A DNA stretch of 48,125 bases, from contig JADRCO010000146.1 of NCBI GenBank assembly GCA_021464525.1, positions 1 to 48,125 of the forward strand, read 5' to 3'. Positions 21,390 to 33,068 of this stretch are shown piece by piece (positions within the stretch are counted from its first letter, which is position 1; each line of letters starts with the position of its first letter). This stretch comes from Rhizophagus sp. LPA8_4_AMF (Eukaryota > Glomeromycota > Glomeromycetes > Glomerales > Glomeraceae). Position numbers and translations under genes: made by a program. The notes beneath the pieces are model-generated. The model was given only the letters and a program-made list of their open reading frames with translations, was not told the DNA's origin and did no database searches.

Positions 21390-22733
21390 CTTTGAGCTTC
21401 CTTCAGCAACCACGTAATATGATCAAGTATCTTTGTTACCATATCTTCAATATTATTATTATCCCAATAATCACTGGTTTTGATAACTCAAACTTTGGTT
21501 TTTCATTATCATCTAGCAAACATTCTAAAAAGTACCATTTTTCATCATCACTTACAATACCAAAAACTTTTTGCTTGCTGCATGCTAAAACTGACCCACA
21601 CTGCCCTGTATTTGAGCAATTTCCTGTTTAAAATCCTGGTCCTTTACCCGAACAATCTAGCGGTACAAGGTAAAACACCACACTAAAATCAACTGGTCTA
21701 TGACCACTTGGACCGGAAACATACTTCTCTGGATGAATCTCAAACTTATCTGTATAATGATTGGCAAGGTATGCAGAGACATATTGACTTTCAGATGCCT
21801 CATTTCTACTGATCATAATAGTTTAGTAAGGAATATTAGGTCTGTTATAAGGCGCTTGATTATCACTTGTGATTTTTCATCATTCAGCTTTACACATTCA
21901 CAAGTGAAGGACGAAATGAAGACAATGACGTATCATCTATTTCTCCTATTCCATAGAGTTTACACACCTTTGTAAAGGTCTAAAGAGAGAAAGATAAGGT
22001 TGTCTCTATAAATACCGTGAACTTGGAGCGAAATATTTTTTGATTTAAGTAACTGGGGCATATTGAGTATATTACGAAGTCCAAATCACTTCGAGAAAAG
22101 TAATTCCTATAAAGTTCAATGCTGCTCCATCATATTTGATATACAGCAGCAAATATAGTTTCTTTAAGATCATAAAGAGACACCTGCTCTATATTTGCAA
22201 CCCATTTAAATGACTTTTGTTTTGGATTAACCATAACGTCAAATTCTGAATTATGTTGAGTAAATTAGCATAAATCTGATAAAAATTCCACAAAACTATA
22301 ACCAACAACATACTATATATAGAATTATTGAGCTTTTTTTCAATTCCGCTATCTGGTTCAAAAGTTTCTGCTCTTGGGTGATTAATCCAGTAGTTTCTGG
22401 TAAAGATACAATTAGATGAATATGTTCATTGGCAGGCTCTTGGGGGAAGTTTCCACTTATCTTCTTAGCTAGTTGCAAGGAGCTCATCTTGGTCATAAAG
22501 TAAAAGGTTATCCAAATCATCATGATCGTTATTTTATCTTTTCAGAGTTCGAGATCTTTTGCAACAGGTACATCTATTTTTTCCTTAACAACATCTTTCA
22601 ACTCATCAATGAGTTTTTCTTTATTAATCTTTACTGGAAAGGCGTGTGCAGGTACATGTCCTTTATTAAACAGAAAAGGATAATGGATGATTGTTACTTT
22701 TTGCTGGTGGATGAATATTTTCATTTTCTTCAT
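21390..22733 (-). pseudogene. Crinkler (CRN)-family fossil
   Basis: This is a broken member of the Crinkler family, read on the minus strand. The N-terminal ubiquitin-like Crinkler domain is recognisable at about 22540-22705 (AFPVKINKEKLIDELK-type wording). The downstream P-x-x-EHIHLIV segment, typical for the end of that region, lies near 22400-22470. A C-terminal part carrying SESQYVSAYLAN, a GHRPVDFSVV segment and a KWYFLE-type segment lies at about 21500-21810. These are hallmarks of the nuclease-like C-terminal region common in Rhizophagus Crinklers. The copy looks moderately old, with several breaks and lost middle sequence, and it is not expected to be functional. Family assignment is from memory of motifs. 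Confidence 0.7.
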
Positions 22734-24499
22734 ACTTCTTCATAGTATACAAGTGCAGTCAATTTTTCTTTTCCATGAGTAAGATTAAGAAACCAATTTC
22801 TCATCTAGAATCAGTAGACCTTAACCAAATGCACATTACAGGATGACACTTCTCAAACAAGCAATATAGAGTATAGTATACATGTCTGAACGCATCTTAT
22901 CCTATACTAGCAGTATAGAAGGCAGCACACTCATTGTACATAAATATTGACCTTCTGCATTGCGTTAGTCTTCTTGATTTCTTTTGTTCCTGGTTCCAGG
23001 TTCTTAATTATAAGTTGTAACTCTTTACCCAAAGCATCGTGAGACGTTAGCTCAGATACATCTTGGTTCCCGTTATTTTCGTAAATGGAACTGTCCCATA
23101 CTTGTATGTTCCCCAACAGGCGCAAGGCTTCTTCCAATATTCTAACATGATACAGCATTACATTAAAATATCATTAATATAGTAAAGACAAATAACTACT
23201 TAGCGCGATAGTGAACTTTAGATAAAATTTCTCATAATATAATACCTTTATAGCAGATCCAACACTTTGTTGAAGTTTGCGAGGCGAACATGACTCAGAG
23301 TCTCAGACAACTAAATATCAGTCAGAGAATGAGGTGTAAGTTTGATGTAATACGATTTTATTTGTCCAACTTTTATATAATGATACTTTTAGGAATTAAA
23401 ATAAAAATTGTTAATAACGCGATGGTAAGAAAATTAAGCTACCTGTTTAGTAAAAAATCACTTCATCTGTTTACTGAGTAAATGATCACTCCATAAGCTA
23501 TATATACGCGCCTGAAAACTGATGAATTAGGCTAAATGATCATAACTAAAAATCTATCTGATTAGTAAATGATCACCTTCAAGCACCGTAACAGTCACGT
23601 TGCACTACAAAACAAAATATTCAATCAAAAACATCTTCCTGTGCCCCTGTGCCCCATACTTTGCGATAAAACTTGTATTACGAATATTAAGTTTCGTTTA
23701 TTTTTATTTTTAAGACTACATAATAGATATTAGATACTATTATTACTATTTATTATGTAGAAGGATACGAATTGTGTAGGATATCGATATTTATTATTCC
23801 TATTATCAAAGAGTAAAATTTAATTTAATTTGTTTTTTGTTTGCTGAACAAATAATTAGTTATCTAAATTTAAATCTTTAATAATCCGCAAAAAAATGTA
23901 GTGTGGAAATACTACGGAAATGGAAGCGATAAAATTTTAATCGTTTAGTTCATATTGTATTACCTCAATTTTCTATTCAACACACTAAATATTGGAAATG
24001 ATTTTTTTGTTAATTCCAAATTATCAGTTTGTTATCTCGCCTTGCACATTATAAATAATTTTCTGTAGTTCCTACGATTGATATCAAGTCCTACAAAAGG
24101 TAATCTTGAAAGTTTCGTGTTAAAATGATAAATATTATTTTTTAAAGGTTTCTCACTTGACTAAAAGTAAAAAGGTCAATTAAATATCACGACGAAGAGT
24201 GATTACTAGGACACTAAGGATTGACATACTTATTGTACAATTTTAATTTTTGCGAAAAAAGTCATAACAAAGTTTACTTAATTTAAAAAATTCTATAATC
24301 CAAAACTAACACTTGGAAAATTGACTACAAACTTTATCCTTCCTAAAGTTACGTTATTTTCGAATCTGGTTGTTTCAAATTCTCTTGATAGTTGAAACAT
24401 CTCGTTCTTTCTCTAAATATGAAATAACTATCAAAAACAAATAAATAAATGAAACGGCAATACAATTTCAAATTGCTAATTTTTTATAGGGTTTTGTTT
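22734..24499. other. intergenic, no gene recognised
   Basis: A minus-strand reading of 75 codons at 22931-23158 (LEEALRLLGNIQVWDSS..., ELQLIIKNLEPGTKEIKK) has protein-like composition but matches no family I know. It might be a leftover of the locus that carries the Crinkler fossil. From 23160 to 24499 I see only AT-rich sequence. Confidence 0.3.
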
Positions 24500-24500
24500 T

Positions 24501-24716
24501 TTTTCGATTCTGCGATACATCGCACCCTGGGAATCCTGGGCAAAATTATGTAATGCCGGGCAAAATTAAACATGTGACATTTAACATGGTGTGTGAAAAA
24601 TAGAATTTTCACAACTAAAAAATTTCTAAGTCCCCGGAATACATATGAAAAATGGAAAAAGGAGGGGGTGTGACACAGGTGACAAAAAAGGGTGCGATAC
24701 TTCGCAGGTGCGAAAA
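24501..24716. mobile_element. small inverted-repeat element (MITE-like)
   Basis: The left end, TTTTCGATTCTGCGATACAT then CGCACCCT, is matched inversely on the right by AGGGTGCGATACTTCGCAGG then TGCGAAAAA. Over the core 19 bases (24510-24528 and 24689-24707) 16 agree. The interior is GC-richer than the surroundings and shows GGGCAAAATTA repeated near 24538 and 24558. There is no coding capacity. Target duplications could not be resolved among the T and A runs. The CGCACCCT end resembles that of the element at 29664. Confidence 0.5.
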
Positions 24717-25355
24717 ATTATAAAATCCTTTTTTATATTATAATTTATATCCTGTATTGCATGTAGATGAACCAAAAAAAAAAAAAATCTTTTTATGCAA
24801 AAATTAATATCAAATTTTTTTTTAAAAAAAGAGATAAAAATTAACTCAAATAATTGATGATTTTAGTTACGTAATCATTTTTTTTTATTTACAAATAAAA
24901 GTAAATTTAAGAGTAAAAGTTTTTTTAAAAAAAAGGAGCTAAGAAAATTTCTTTTTAATATTAAAATTATATAATACATATTACTAGTTAGGTTTCGTAC
25001 ATCCCAATTTTAAAGCGTGTGGGCGGTGTGGCTGGTTCTGTATGAATTGCATCTTGTATAATAAATAAACAATTTAAGAATTGTGTAAATTTATTTAATT
25101 TTAGTATTTTTATTAAAACTATTTGGTAAAAAAAAATTAAAAGTTTTTTGGTAATTTTATTTTCTATTTATTTACATAATTCTTTTTTTTTTGCGATTTC
25201 GAAGAAAAAAAATTTTTCGTGCAACCATACTTATGATTGGCAAATGGCGGGTTATAATATAAAGGGATAAACCTTAATTCATTAGTCACGAAATACATTA
25301 CGTTACGCGCATCAAAAACAAATAAAATATTTAACGTTGTACAACCCGCAAATAA
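24717..25355. other. AT-rich upstream region of the 25426 gene
   Basis: Poly-A and poly-T runs, no gene. The family promoter is poorly conserved: ACGTTGTACAACCCG near 25333 replaces GTTGCACAGAAT, and TTTATATGA (about 25360) sits where the TATA box should be, about 66 bases before the ATG. Confidence 0.35.
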
Positions 25356-25425
25356 CTATTTATATGATTGATCATTCACTTATTATTTTTTTTTCTTCCT
25401 TCCTCTTTCGTCTCAATTTATAAAA

Positions 25426-26929
25426 ATGGAACTTTTACCAAAATTATCACAAAATTTTCTTGAAATTTTAAATGATGAAGAATTTTATGATATAACCATT
25501 GAAGTTGGTAATGACCCATATGTAAAAGTATTTCGTGCTCATATGGTTATTTTATATTATCGTTCTCCTTATTTGCGAAGAATTATAACGTTAACGACTA
25601 ACAAAAAGAATAACGACGGAATTTTATCACATATTAAATTACCAAATATTTTACCGGAAATTTTTGAAATAATTTTAAGGTAATAACAATTAAGTTTAAA
25701 ATTTTTATAATATTTTTTATTTTTCCTTAATAATTAATTATATATATAATTTTTATCGTTTTAGGTATATTTATAGTGGGGAAATATCTATATCTTTAAA
25801 TGAGTGTGATACTTATATTATAATTAAAACTTTAGTTTCTGCTGGTGAACTCTATCTTCAAGAATTAATCAATTATTTACAATCATTTTTGATAAAAAAC
25901 AAATCTGAATGGATGGAAAATAATTTTGATATCGTTTATAATGCAAGCTTTGAAAATGATTCGTTCTTGGATCTTCAAAATTATTGTACTGATTTAATAT
26001 CTAAACAACCAGATAAAATTTTTAGTTCATTAAATTTTTCCTTAATTCCAGAAAAGCTTTTGATTTCAGTTATTCAAAATGATGATCTACAAACGACCGA
26101 AATTCAAATTTGGGAACATGTGCTTAAATGGGGACTTGCTCAAAATCCAGATCTTCCTTCTGATCCTACAAATTATTCAAAAGATGATTTTAATACTTTA
26201 AAAAATACCTTACTACAATGTATACCTTTTATTAGATTTCATAATTTAACTTCTAAAGAATTTTTAGATAAAGTATTTCCTTATAGAAAAATTTTACCTA
26301 AAGATTTATATATAGATTTATTAAAAGAATTTTTAGGTAATGATAACAAGAAAAGTGGTAAATCAAAACCTCGTATGGATAAAGAAGATAGTTTAATAAC
26401 TATTAATTCAAAAATTATTTCACATCAACAAGCTGAATTAATATTAAAATGGGCAGATAGATTAAAAATTGAGAATAAGTTAACTTCTCCATGTGAATTT
26501 AAATTATTATTTCGTGGATCTCGTGATGGTCTTACACGCGAAAAATTTCATCAATATTGTGATGATCATTCTCGTACTGTAACAATTGTTAAAGTTAAAG
26601 ATAATAACGAAATTCTTGGAGGATATAATCCAGTTGAATGGAGATCTTATGGTGGTGATAGTATTACTAAGGATAGTTTTATATTTTCTTTTAATAATAA
26701 TAATAATGGTAACGAAACTGAAAATTATATTTTAAGTCGTATAATGCATGAAAATAATGCAATACTTAATGGTTCTTTTAATGGTCCATCATTTGGTAAT
26801 AGTGACTTAATTATATTAGGATTTTTAGGTAATTATTGTAAACAAAAATCTTATGTAAAACCGATTAGAAAAATTGTACATTTTGATGTAGAAGAATGTG
26901 AAGTATTTCAAATTATAAAGGAAATATAA
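25426..26929 (+). CDS. BTB-BACK-TLDc protein, most divergent intact copy
   Basis: Exons 25426-25679 and 25765-26929 (intron 85 bases, GTAATA...TTTAG) encode 472 residues. The N-terminus begins MELLPKLSQ, shorter than in siblings by the DNK residues. The BTB half has two extra residues in RIITLTTNKK. The stretch after the intron reads IYSGEISISLNECDTY, an insertion against GGKLSLNEYD. BACK is complete with IWEHVLKWG. The TLDc core is LLFRGSRDG, GGYNP, GPSFG, with an asparagine run (five AAT codons near 26693) in the loop before ENYILSR. DLIILGFLGNYC lacks the usual IW. The sequence mixes subfamily A (KLSQ) and B (TEIQIWEHV, NFSLIPEKLL) wording. It sits isolated, with 4.9 kb of non-family DNA to its left. 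Confidence 0.92.
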
Positions 26930-27489
26930 TATGGGAGGGTTTTTTTTTCAAAGTTTTATAAAAAATATTTACCGATAAATAAATTTAGAATAATTAATTT
27001 TTATGATTTTTATTTCAAAATTTTATATCAAGTATTACAGTAAACGCAAATCGGCAGTAAATTTTAAACGAAGAAAAATGAATTTATTATTATTTGCCGA
27101 TCATGATGTTGCCTACTATTAAAGTTATGAATTAAGGAGTGTTGTTACCTAATGGCTAATTTTTGCAATTTTCTTAGTGATCGGCAAAATTTTGCCCCAC
27201 ATTACACTAATCATCTTATGTCACTGACCGGCGAATCATATATTTATTCATACGTAAATTAATAATTTTGTAGGACAATTACATTATAATGTTAAATCAT
27301 TTTTTTTTCTTTAAATGATATAAAGCAATATTGCCAAATGCTGCATATGCGGCGCAACTTAAATAAAATAATGTCGTACAAAAGTACAAATTTTCACATA
27401 ATAGATAAATAAAGCTATTCGTCATTTACAAATTTGAGTTTGATTCTTTTCCCATTTCTTCCGTTAACGTTAAATTATAAAAAAAAAAA
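26930..27489. repeat. intergenic with an 11-base inverted repeat
   Basis: TTTGCCGATCA (27093-27103) is perfectly inverted as TGATCGGCAAA (27178-27188). Related CCGAT/CCGG motifs lie outside both arms (near 26974 and 27229), suggesting a small foldback or MITE-like element of 100-270 bases. The conserved leader (ATTTACAAATTTGAGTTTGA, then GTTAACGTTAAA) of the next gene lies at the right end. I find no clear TATA box there. Confidence 0.4.
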
Positions 27490-28956
27490 ATGAAATATAA
27501 TAAACTTTTACCAAAATTATCACAAAATTTACTTGAAATTTTAAATGATGAAGAATATTATGATATTACTATTGAAGTTGGTAATGATCCTTATGTAAAA
27601 GTCTTTCATGCGCATATGGTTATTTTACATTATCGTTCTCCTTATTTGCGAAGAATTTTGTCAACTATTGAAAAGAAAAATGATGGTACTTTGGAACATA
27701 TCAAATTAACAAATATTTCTCCAGAAATTTTTCAAATAATTTTAAGGTAATAAAGGATTAAATATAAACAAAACTCAAATTTTAATATTTCTAATTTCAC
27801 AATTTTTTTTTTTTACTTTAGGTATATTTATGGCGGAAAGCTTTCTTTAAATACATATGATAATTCGGATTTAATTAAGGTCTTAATTGCTGCTAGTGAA
27901 CTTAGTCTTCAGGAATTGGTCACATATATACAATTCTTTTTAATCAAAAAAAAAACAAGCTGGATGGAGAAAAATTTTAATTTCGTTTATCAAACAAGCC
28001 TTGAAAATGATTCATTCTCAGAACTTAAAAATTATTGTATTGATTTAATATCTAAAGAACCGGATAAGATATTCAAATCGCCCGATTTCTTTTCAATTCC
28101 GGAAAAACTTTTGATTTCAATTGTTCAAAATGATAATCTTCAAACGAGCGAAGTTCAAATTTGGGAACATGTACTTAAATGGGGATTTGCTCAAAATCCT
28201 GAACTTCCTTCTGAAATCACAAACTTTTCAAAAGATGATTTTAATACTTTAAAGAATACCTTACAACATTGTATTCCTCTTATAAAATTTTACAATTTAA
28301 CTTCTAAAGAATTTGTTGACAAAGTATTTCCTTATAGAGAAATTTTACCTGAAGAATTATGTGCAGATTTATTAAGAACCTTTTTAAATCTTTTGGATCC
28401 TGATAGTAAGTCAATCGATAAATTGAACCCTCGCATGTCTAGAGAAATTAAATTAATAACTGTTGATTCAAAAATTATTGCATCTCAACATGCTGAGTTA
28501 ATCCTAAAGTGGATCGATAGAGATAATTTAACTTCTTCGTATAAATTCAAATTATTATTTCGTGCATCTCGTGATGGACATTCACGACATAATTTTCATG
28601 AAATTTGTGATAACCATTCACGCACAATAACAATCGTTAAAGTGAAAGACAGTAGCGAGATACTTGGAGGATATAATCCAGTTGAGTGGAAATCTAACAA
28701 TAGGGATTGGACTACTAAAGATAGTTTTATATTTTCTTTTAACAATGAATATTATAGTTTAAGTCGTGTAAAGAATGTAAATAACGCTATAAGAAATTAT
28801 GCTTATATCGGTCCATCATTTGGTGTAAGTGACCTTATTATATGGGAAATGTTCGGTGGTAGTTATTGTAAAACATCTTCTTATGAAAATTCGATTAGAA
28901 AAACTGTCAATACATTTATTGTGGAAGAATGTGAAGTATTTCAAATTCGTCATTGA
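27490..28956 (+). CDS. BTB-BACK-TLDc protein, intact (subfamily B)
   Basis: Exons 27490-27746 and 27822-28956 (intron 75 bases, GTAATA...TTTAG) encode 463 residues, the shortest intact copy. The start reads MKYNKLLPKLSQ. A lysine run (IKKKTSW) comes from a homopolymer A stretch near 27947-27955. In TLDc four residues of the D-R-L-E-I-T-D-K helix are missing (WIDRDNLTSSYKF), which partly explains the short length. The rest is complete (LLFRASRDG, GGYNP, GPSFG, EECEVF), and the protein ends FQIRH. From 28092 to 28344, inside BACK, its DNA is identical to the gene at 30474 although both sides differ, which points to recent gene conversion. A recognisable TATA box is absent, so expression is less certain than for its neighbours. 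Confidence 0.92.
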
Positions 28957-29663
28957 TATTTTACTCTTAAGCTTTTATAAACATAGATACTAAAGTATAT
29001 TTGATAAAACTATGTTCCAGATTATAATTTATTTATTTTTTTTTTACTCAACATATTGTAAGCTAGTTTAGTAACAATTTATTATGAGTGTAATGAAGAG
29101 AAGGTGCAGACGAACAACATTTAACAGTAAAAAGTAGATATTCGTCTAAAATAGGCAAATGGCTAAATAATCTAAATCCCTATTCAGAACTTGAAATATC
29201 GAACCCACCCAGTTTAATTGATTTTTGTTCGTTATATTTTAAAAGTATTTAATAAAAAAGAGATATTTTTATTATAATAAATTTATGGCGTAAATTTTTT
29301 ATAATTCATTTTATCAAAAAAAATTTTTCTCCCTATACCTTCTTTAGTATTATACTGTATATATATAAAATAAATAACAGATAAATGAATATATGATCAT
29401 ATAGTTTTATATTTTTATACCACGAGTTCGTGATTTTTGGTCAACAGATGATTGATAATTCACGCCAGAATTAACAAACTCAGAAAGCCATAATATACCT
29501 ATTCTTAATATTATCAATTATAAATTAATCTAAAATAAATATATAAAATTTATTAATACGTCACGCCGATGGTTTAACCTCAGCGTGCTTATTAGCTTAT
29601 AATTGATTTTACGACAACATTTTCGGTAATTATAGGTTATTAATAATTAGAGTGAATTTATTT
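28957..29663. repeat. subfamily B downstream flank
   Basis: No gene. The block GATTTTTGGTCAACAGATGA then TTGATAATTC (about 29431-29461) recurs downstream of the 30474 gene (about 32213-32245) and of the 45298 gene (about 47349-47379). A weaker version lies after the 41998 gene (near 43855). The subfamily B unit was thus also duplicated together with its 3' flank. Confidence 0.5.
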
Positions 29664-29801
29664 ACCGCACCCTGCGTTGCAACGCATCCTTCCTTTTTTG
29701 TAAATTATTTATGTCGATCTTTAGTTTATACACCGCACCCCCCTTAAAATGGCAAATGATAAACATAAAAATATATATAAAATTGTAACGCAGGGTGCGG
29801 T
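29664..29801. mobile_element. small inverted-repeat element (MITE)
   Basis: ACCGCACCCTGCGTTGCAA (29664-29682) is matched inversely at 29783-29801 (TTGTAACGCAGGGTGCGGT) with a single mismatch over 19 bases. The element is about 138 bases long. Its interior holds a second CACCGCACCCCCC motif near 29732 and no coding sequence. GAATT(T)A on the left and GAATACA on the right leave the target duplication unclear. The ends resemble those of the element near 24.5 kb. Confidence 0.65.
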
Positions 29802-30398
29802 GAATACATTATTTCTAATAATTATTATCTATTTTATGATCTCTAAAGAAAGTAATATAAATATTGTTTCATGAATTTATTGTATTTTTAATTATTGTAC
29901 TTATGTTTAATAAAAGTAATAAACATTTAAATTTACAACTTTATGTTAAATTTTTATTTTATAGCATGTTTATATACCTAAATACAATATAAACCATTTT
30001 CATTTTTACAAAAATTAATTCGCAATAACGATAGTAATATCGATAAACTGGTTTGTAAAAATGATAAAACTTCAGATTCTTCCAGCGAAAAAAAAAGATT
30101 CAAAATTATGGAGTGATTTATAAAATTGGAAATAAAAGAATCACAAAAAAGTTCGTTTTAAACGAATTTGCCATTTGGAAGGGAATTATCGGTTAATGTT
30201 AGCCGGACAGATTTTACCAGGTTCAGTTGTTTTTTTACCTAACCCACTTCTTTATCATAAAACCCTAATCCAAATATTAATCCTAATCCCCAAGCTAAGG
30301 TAATAATAGCCGGTAATCTATCCGGCTACCATTTTGTACTAAATTTATCATGTGCGCTTTAATCACGCGCTTCAATTATTTAACGTTGCACAGAGCAA
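29802..30398. other. intergenic with GC-rich palindromes
   Basis: Mostly AT-rich. TAGCCGGACAG at 30200 and CTATCCGGCTA at 30318-30328 are inverted to each other. A tight local hairpin, TAGCCGG-TAATCTAT-CCGGCTA, spans 30307-30328. Together they look like a small foldback element of about 130 bases. CACGCG replaces CACGTG in the promoter block of the next gene (about 30364-30369). Confidence 0.4.
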
Positions 30399-30408
30399 CA
30401 ATATAAGG
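30399..30408 (+). promoter_or_regulatory. TATA-like box of the 30474 gene
   Basis: CAATATAAGG, a slight variant of the family TTATATAAGG, lies 75 bases before the ATG and follows AACGTTGCACAGAGC. The spacing equals that of the other genes. Confidence 0.5.
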
Positions 30409-30473
30409 TTTACCATTTACAAATTTGGCTGAATTTTTTTTCTCTAACGTTAAAACTTAAAAAAATATAAAAA

Positions 30474-31960
30474 ATGGAGTATGATAATAAACTTTTACCA
30501 AATTTATCGCAAAATTTACTCGAAATTTTAAATGATGAAGATTATTATGATGTAACCATTGAAGTCGGTAATGACCCTTATGTAAAAGTTTTTCGTGCAC
30601 ATATGGTCATATTACATTATCGTTCTCCTTATTTACGAAGAATTTTGTCAACTAATAAAAAGAAAAATGATGGAACTTTGTCACATATCAAATTATCAAA
30701 TATTTCTCCTGAAATTTTTCAAATAATTTTAAGGTAATAAAGAATTAAATATAAACAAAACTCAATTTTAATATTTCTAATTTCACAATTTTTTTTTATT
30801 TAAGGTATATTTATGGTGGAAAGCTTTCTTTAAATGAATATGATAATTCAGATATAATTAAGGTCTTAATTGCTGCTAGTGAACTTAGTCTTCAGGAATT
30901 AGTCACATATTTACAATTCTTTTTGATCACAAATAAAACAAGCTGGATGGAGAAAAATTTTAATTTCGTTTACCAAGTAAGCTTTGAAAATGATTCATTC
31001 TCAGAGCTCAAAAACTATTGTATTGACTTAATATCTAAAGAACCGGATAAGATATTCAAATCTCCAGATTTTTCTTCAATTCCGGAAAAACTTTTGATTT
31101 CAATTGTTCAAAATGATAATCTTCAAACGAGCGAAGTTCAAATTTGGGAACATGTACTTAAATGGGGATTTGCTCAAAATCCTGAACTTCCTTCTGAAAT
31201 CACAAACTTTTCAAAAGATGATTTTAATACTTTAAAGAATACCTTACAACATTGTATTCCTCTTATAAAATTTTACAATTTAACTTCTAAAGAATTTGTT
31301 GACAAAGTATTTCCTTATAGAGAAATTCTTCCCGGAGAATTTTGTGCAGATTTATTAAAAGCTTTTTTAACTCTTTCGAATCCCGATAGTAAGCCAATCA
31401 ATAAACAAAAACCTCATATAACTAATGAAATTAAATTAATAGTTGTTGACTCAAAAATTATTACATCTCAACATGCTGAATTAATCTCAAAATGGATTGA
31501 TAGGTTAGATATCACCGACAAGTTAATTTCTTTATACAAATTCAAATTATTATTTCGTGCATCTCGTGATGGACATTCACGAGATAAATTTCATGAAATT
31601 TGTGATAATAATTCACGCACAGTAACAATTATTAAAGTGAAGAGTAGTAGTGAAATTCTTAGAGGATATAATCCAACTAAATGGAAATCAGATACAAGTT
31701 TCAGCACTACTAAAAACAGTTTTATATTTTCTTTTATCGATGATAGAATTGATAATTATATTTTAAGTCGTGTAACGAACGCAAATAAAGCTATATTAAA
31801 TAAACCTTGTGTCGGTCCATCATTTGATATAGATCTTCGTATATGGAACTTTTTCTTTGGTAGTAGTTGTGCCAACTCTTCTTATGAAAAACCAATTAGA
31901 AAAACTACTAATAGTTTTGATGTAGAAGAATGTGAAGTATTTCAAATTGTTCGTGATTGA
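30474..31960 (+). CDS. BTB-BACK-TLDc protein, intact (subfamily B)
   Basis: Exons 30474-30733 and 30805-31960 (intron 71 bases, GTAATA...TTAAG) encode 471 residues. The N-terminus MEYDNKLLPNLSQ has one residue more than subfamily A, which makes the first exon 260 bases. BACK shares a 253-base perfect patch with the gene at 27490 (31075-31327 here). The TLDc domain departs from the family at two otherwise fixed sites: GGYNP is RGYNP and GPSFG is GPSFD, followed by a shortened IDLRIW. These changes may affect the TLDc fold or give it a different surface. The frame is open throughout and the splice sites are normal, so the gene looks expressed-capable. Confidence 0.92.
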
Positions 31961-33068
31961 TATTTTACTATACTTTTCTATCATTCTTACGCTTTAGAGA
32001 AACATTTATGAAGATATTGTATAAATACTAAAATGAAATTTGATGAAAATTATATTCTAAATGGATAGATTGTTATAATTTATTTACTTACTTCACTAAT
32101 CAAATAAATAGTTCAATTAAAATTAGAAATTAACTATCTTACTATAAAAAATTATGAAAATAAAAAAAAATTTAAATAAATTGTATATTTTAAAATATTA
32201 AATATCCCGAATTTTGGTCAACAGATGTTGATAATTCGGTATGAGAAATCTCAATAAAATAGTATTTAATTCTAAATAAATAACTTATACATGTACTGGT
32301 TTTACTGGTTTTTTTACGCATTATACAAATTTTCCATTGTTTATGGGTAACCAGTTGTATATTATTTAAACATATTCTTAATTAACGAATTAATTATAAT
32401 CATTTGTAGGAGGGTATCTGTAACTCTGTAACCCACCCTTTGAATTAAACTACCCCTGCTTATTTCCTTCTATATATGTATTTTGTGTACTACAATTTTT
32501 TATAATATATGGCATTAGTTGTGTCCGGCATTTGAGTATGATTGGTTGGAAAATATATCAAATATTCACTAGGTAACGGGAACCGTTGGAGCGTCCGAAG
32601 CGTTAATGTATCACACGATTGGACTCGGATTTTCGCAACTTTAGATGACGTTTTTTTAGCTAAAGTAAGTAAATTTATCGAAGACACGATTTACAAAAGA
32701 CGATTAAATTGATAAATTTATTAATAATTTTTAATTTTATTATCACTTTTATTAAAATTTATTAGTTACAATTAATTAGTTGAAAAAAATAGTTGATTTA
32801 TCAGATATTATTTTTAAATTATTATAACGCGTAATTAACATAAATCCTTAAAATATTAACATGATAACTCGGTGGGCTGTTTAAGTCTAAATGTCAAATG
32901 TTACACCTGATCGTGGAAATTGATTGGTCGGTTACGCGGCGTGACAGACAAACCTTGCATGATATGGAGTGCCCTTCGGACAATTACTAATTGTAACACG
33001 TGATTATAATTATTATTAAAATAATTAGAAGTATTTAATCAAATTTAATTTTCAGAAAAATTTCATAC
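31961..33068. other. intergenic, subfamily B flank then unassigned sequence
   Basis: The subfamily B 3' flank (GAATTTTGGTCAACAGATGT then TTGATAATTCGG) lies at about 32213-32245. A minus-strand reading of 65 codons at 32490-32687 (VAKIRVQSCDTLTLRTLQ...) has protein-like composition and is locally GC-richer, but I do not recognise it. A further GC-rich patch (GGTTACGCGGCGTGACAGAC) lies near 32930-32949. A CACGTG at 32998-33003 has no gene behind it. Confidence 0.3.

Noticed and set aside
22931-23158. Minus-strand reading of 75 codons as a gene
   Set aside because: Protein-like composition but no recognisable family and no supporting signals; kept only as a note.
30270-30300. Telomere-like ACCCTAATCC and TCCTAATCCCC motifs
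   Set aside because: Only two degenerate units and no tandem array; chance or part of the nearby foldback element.
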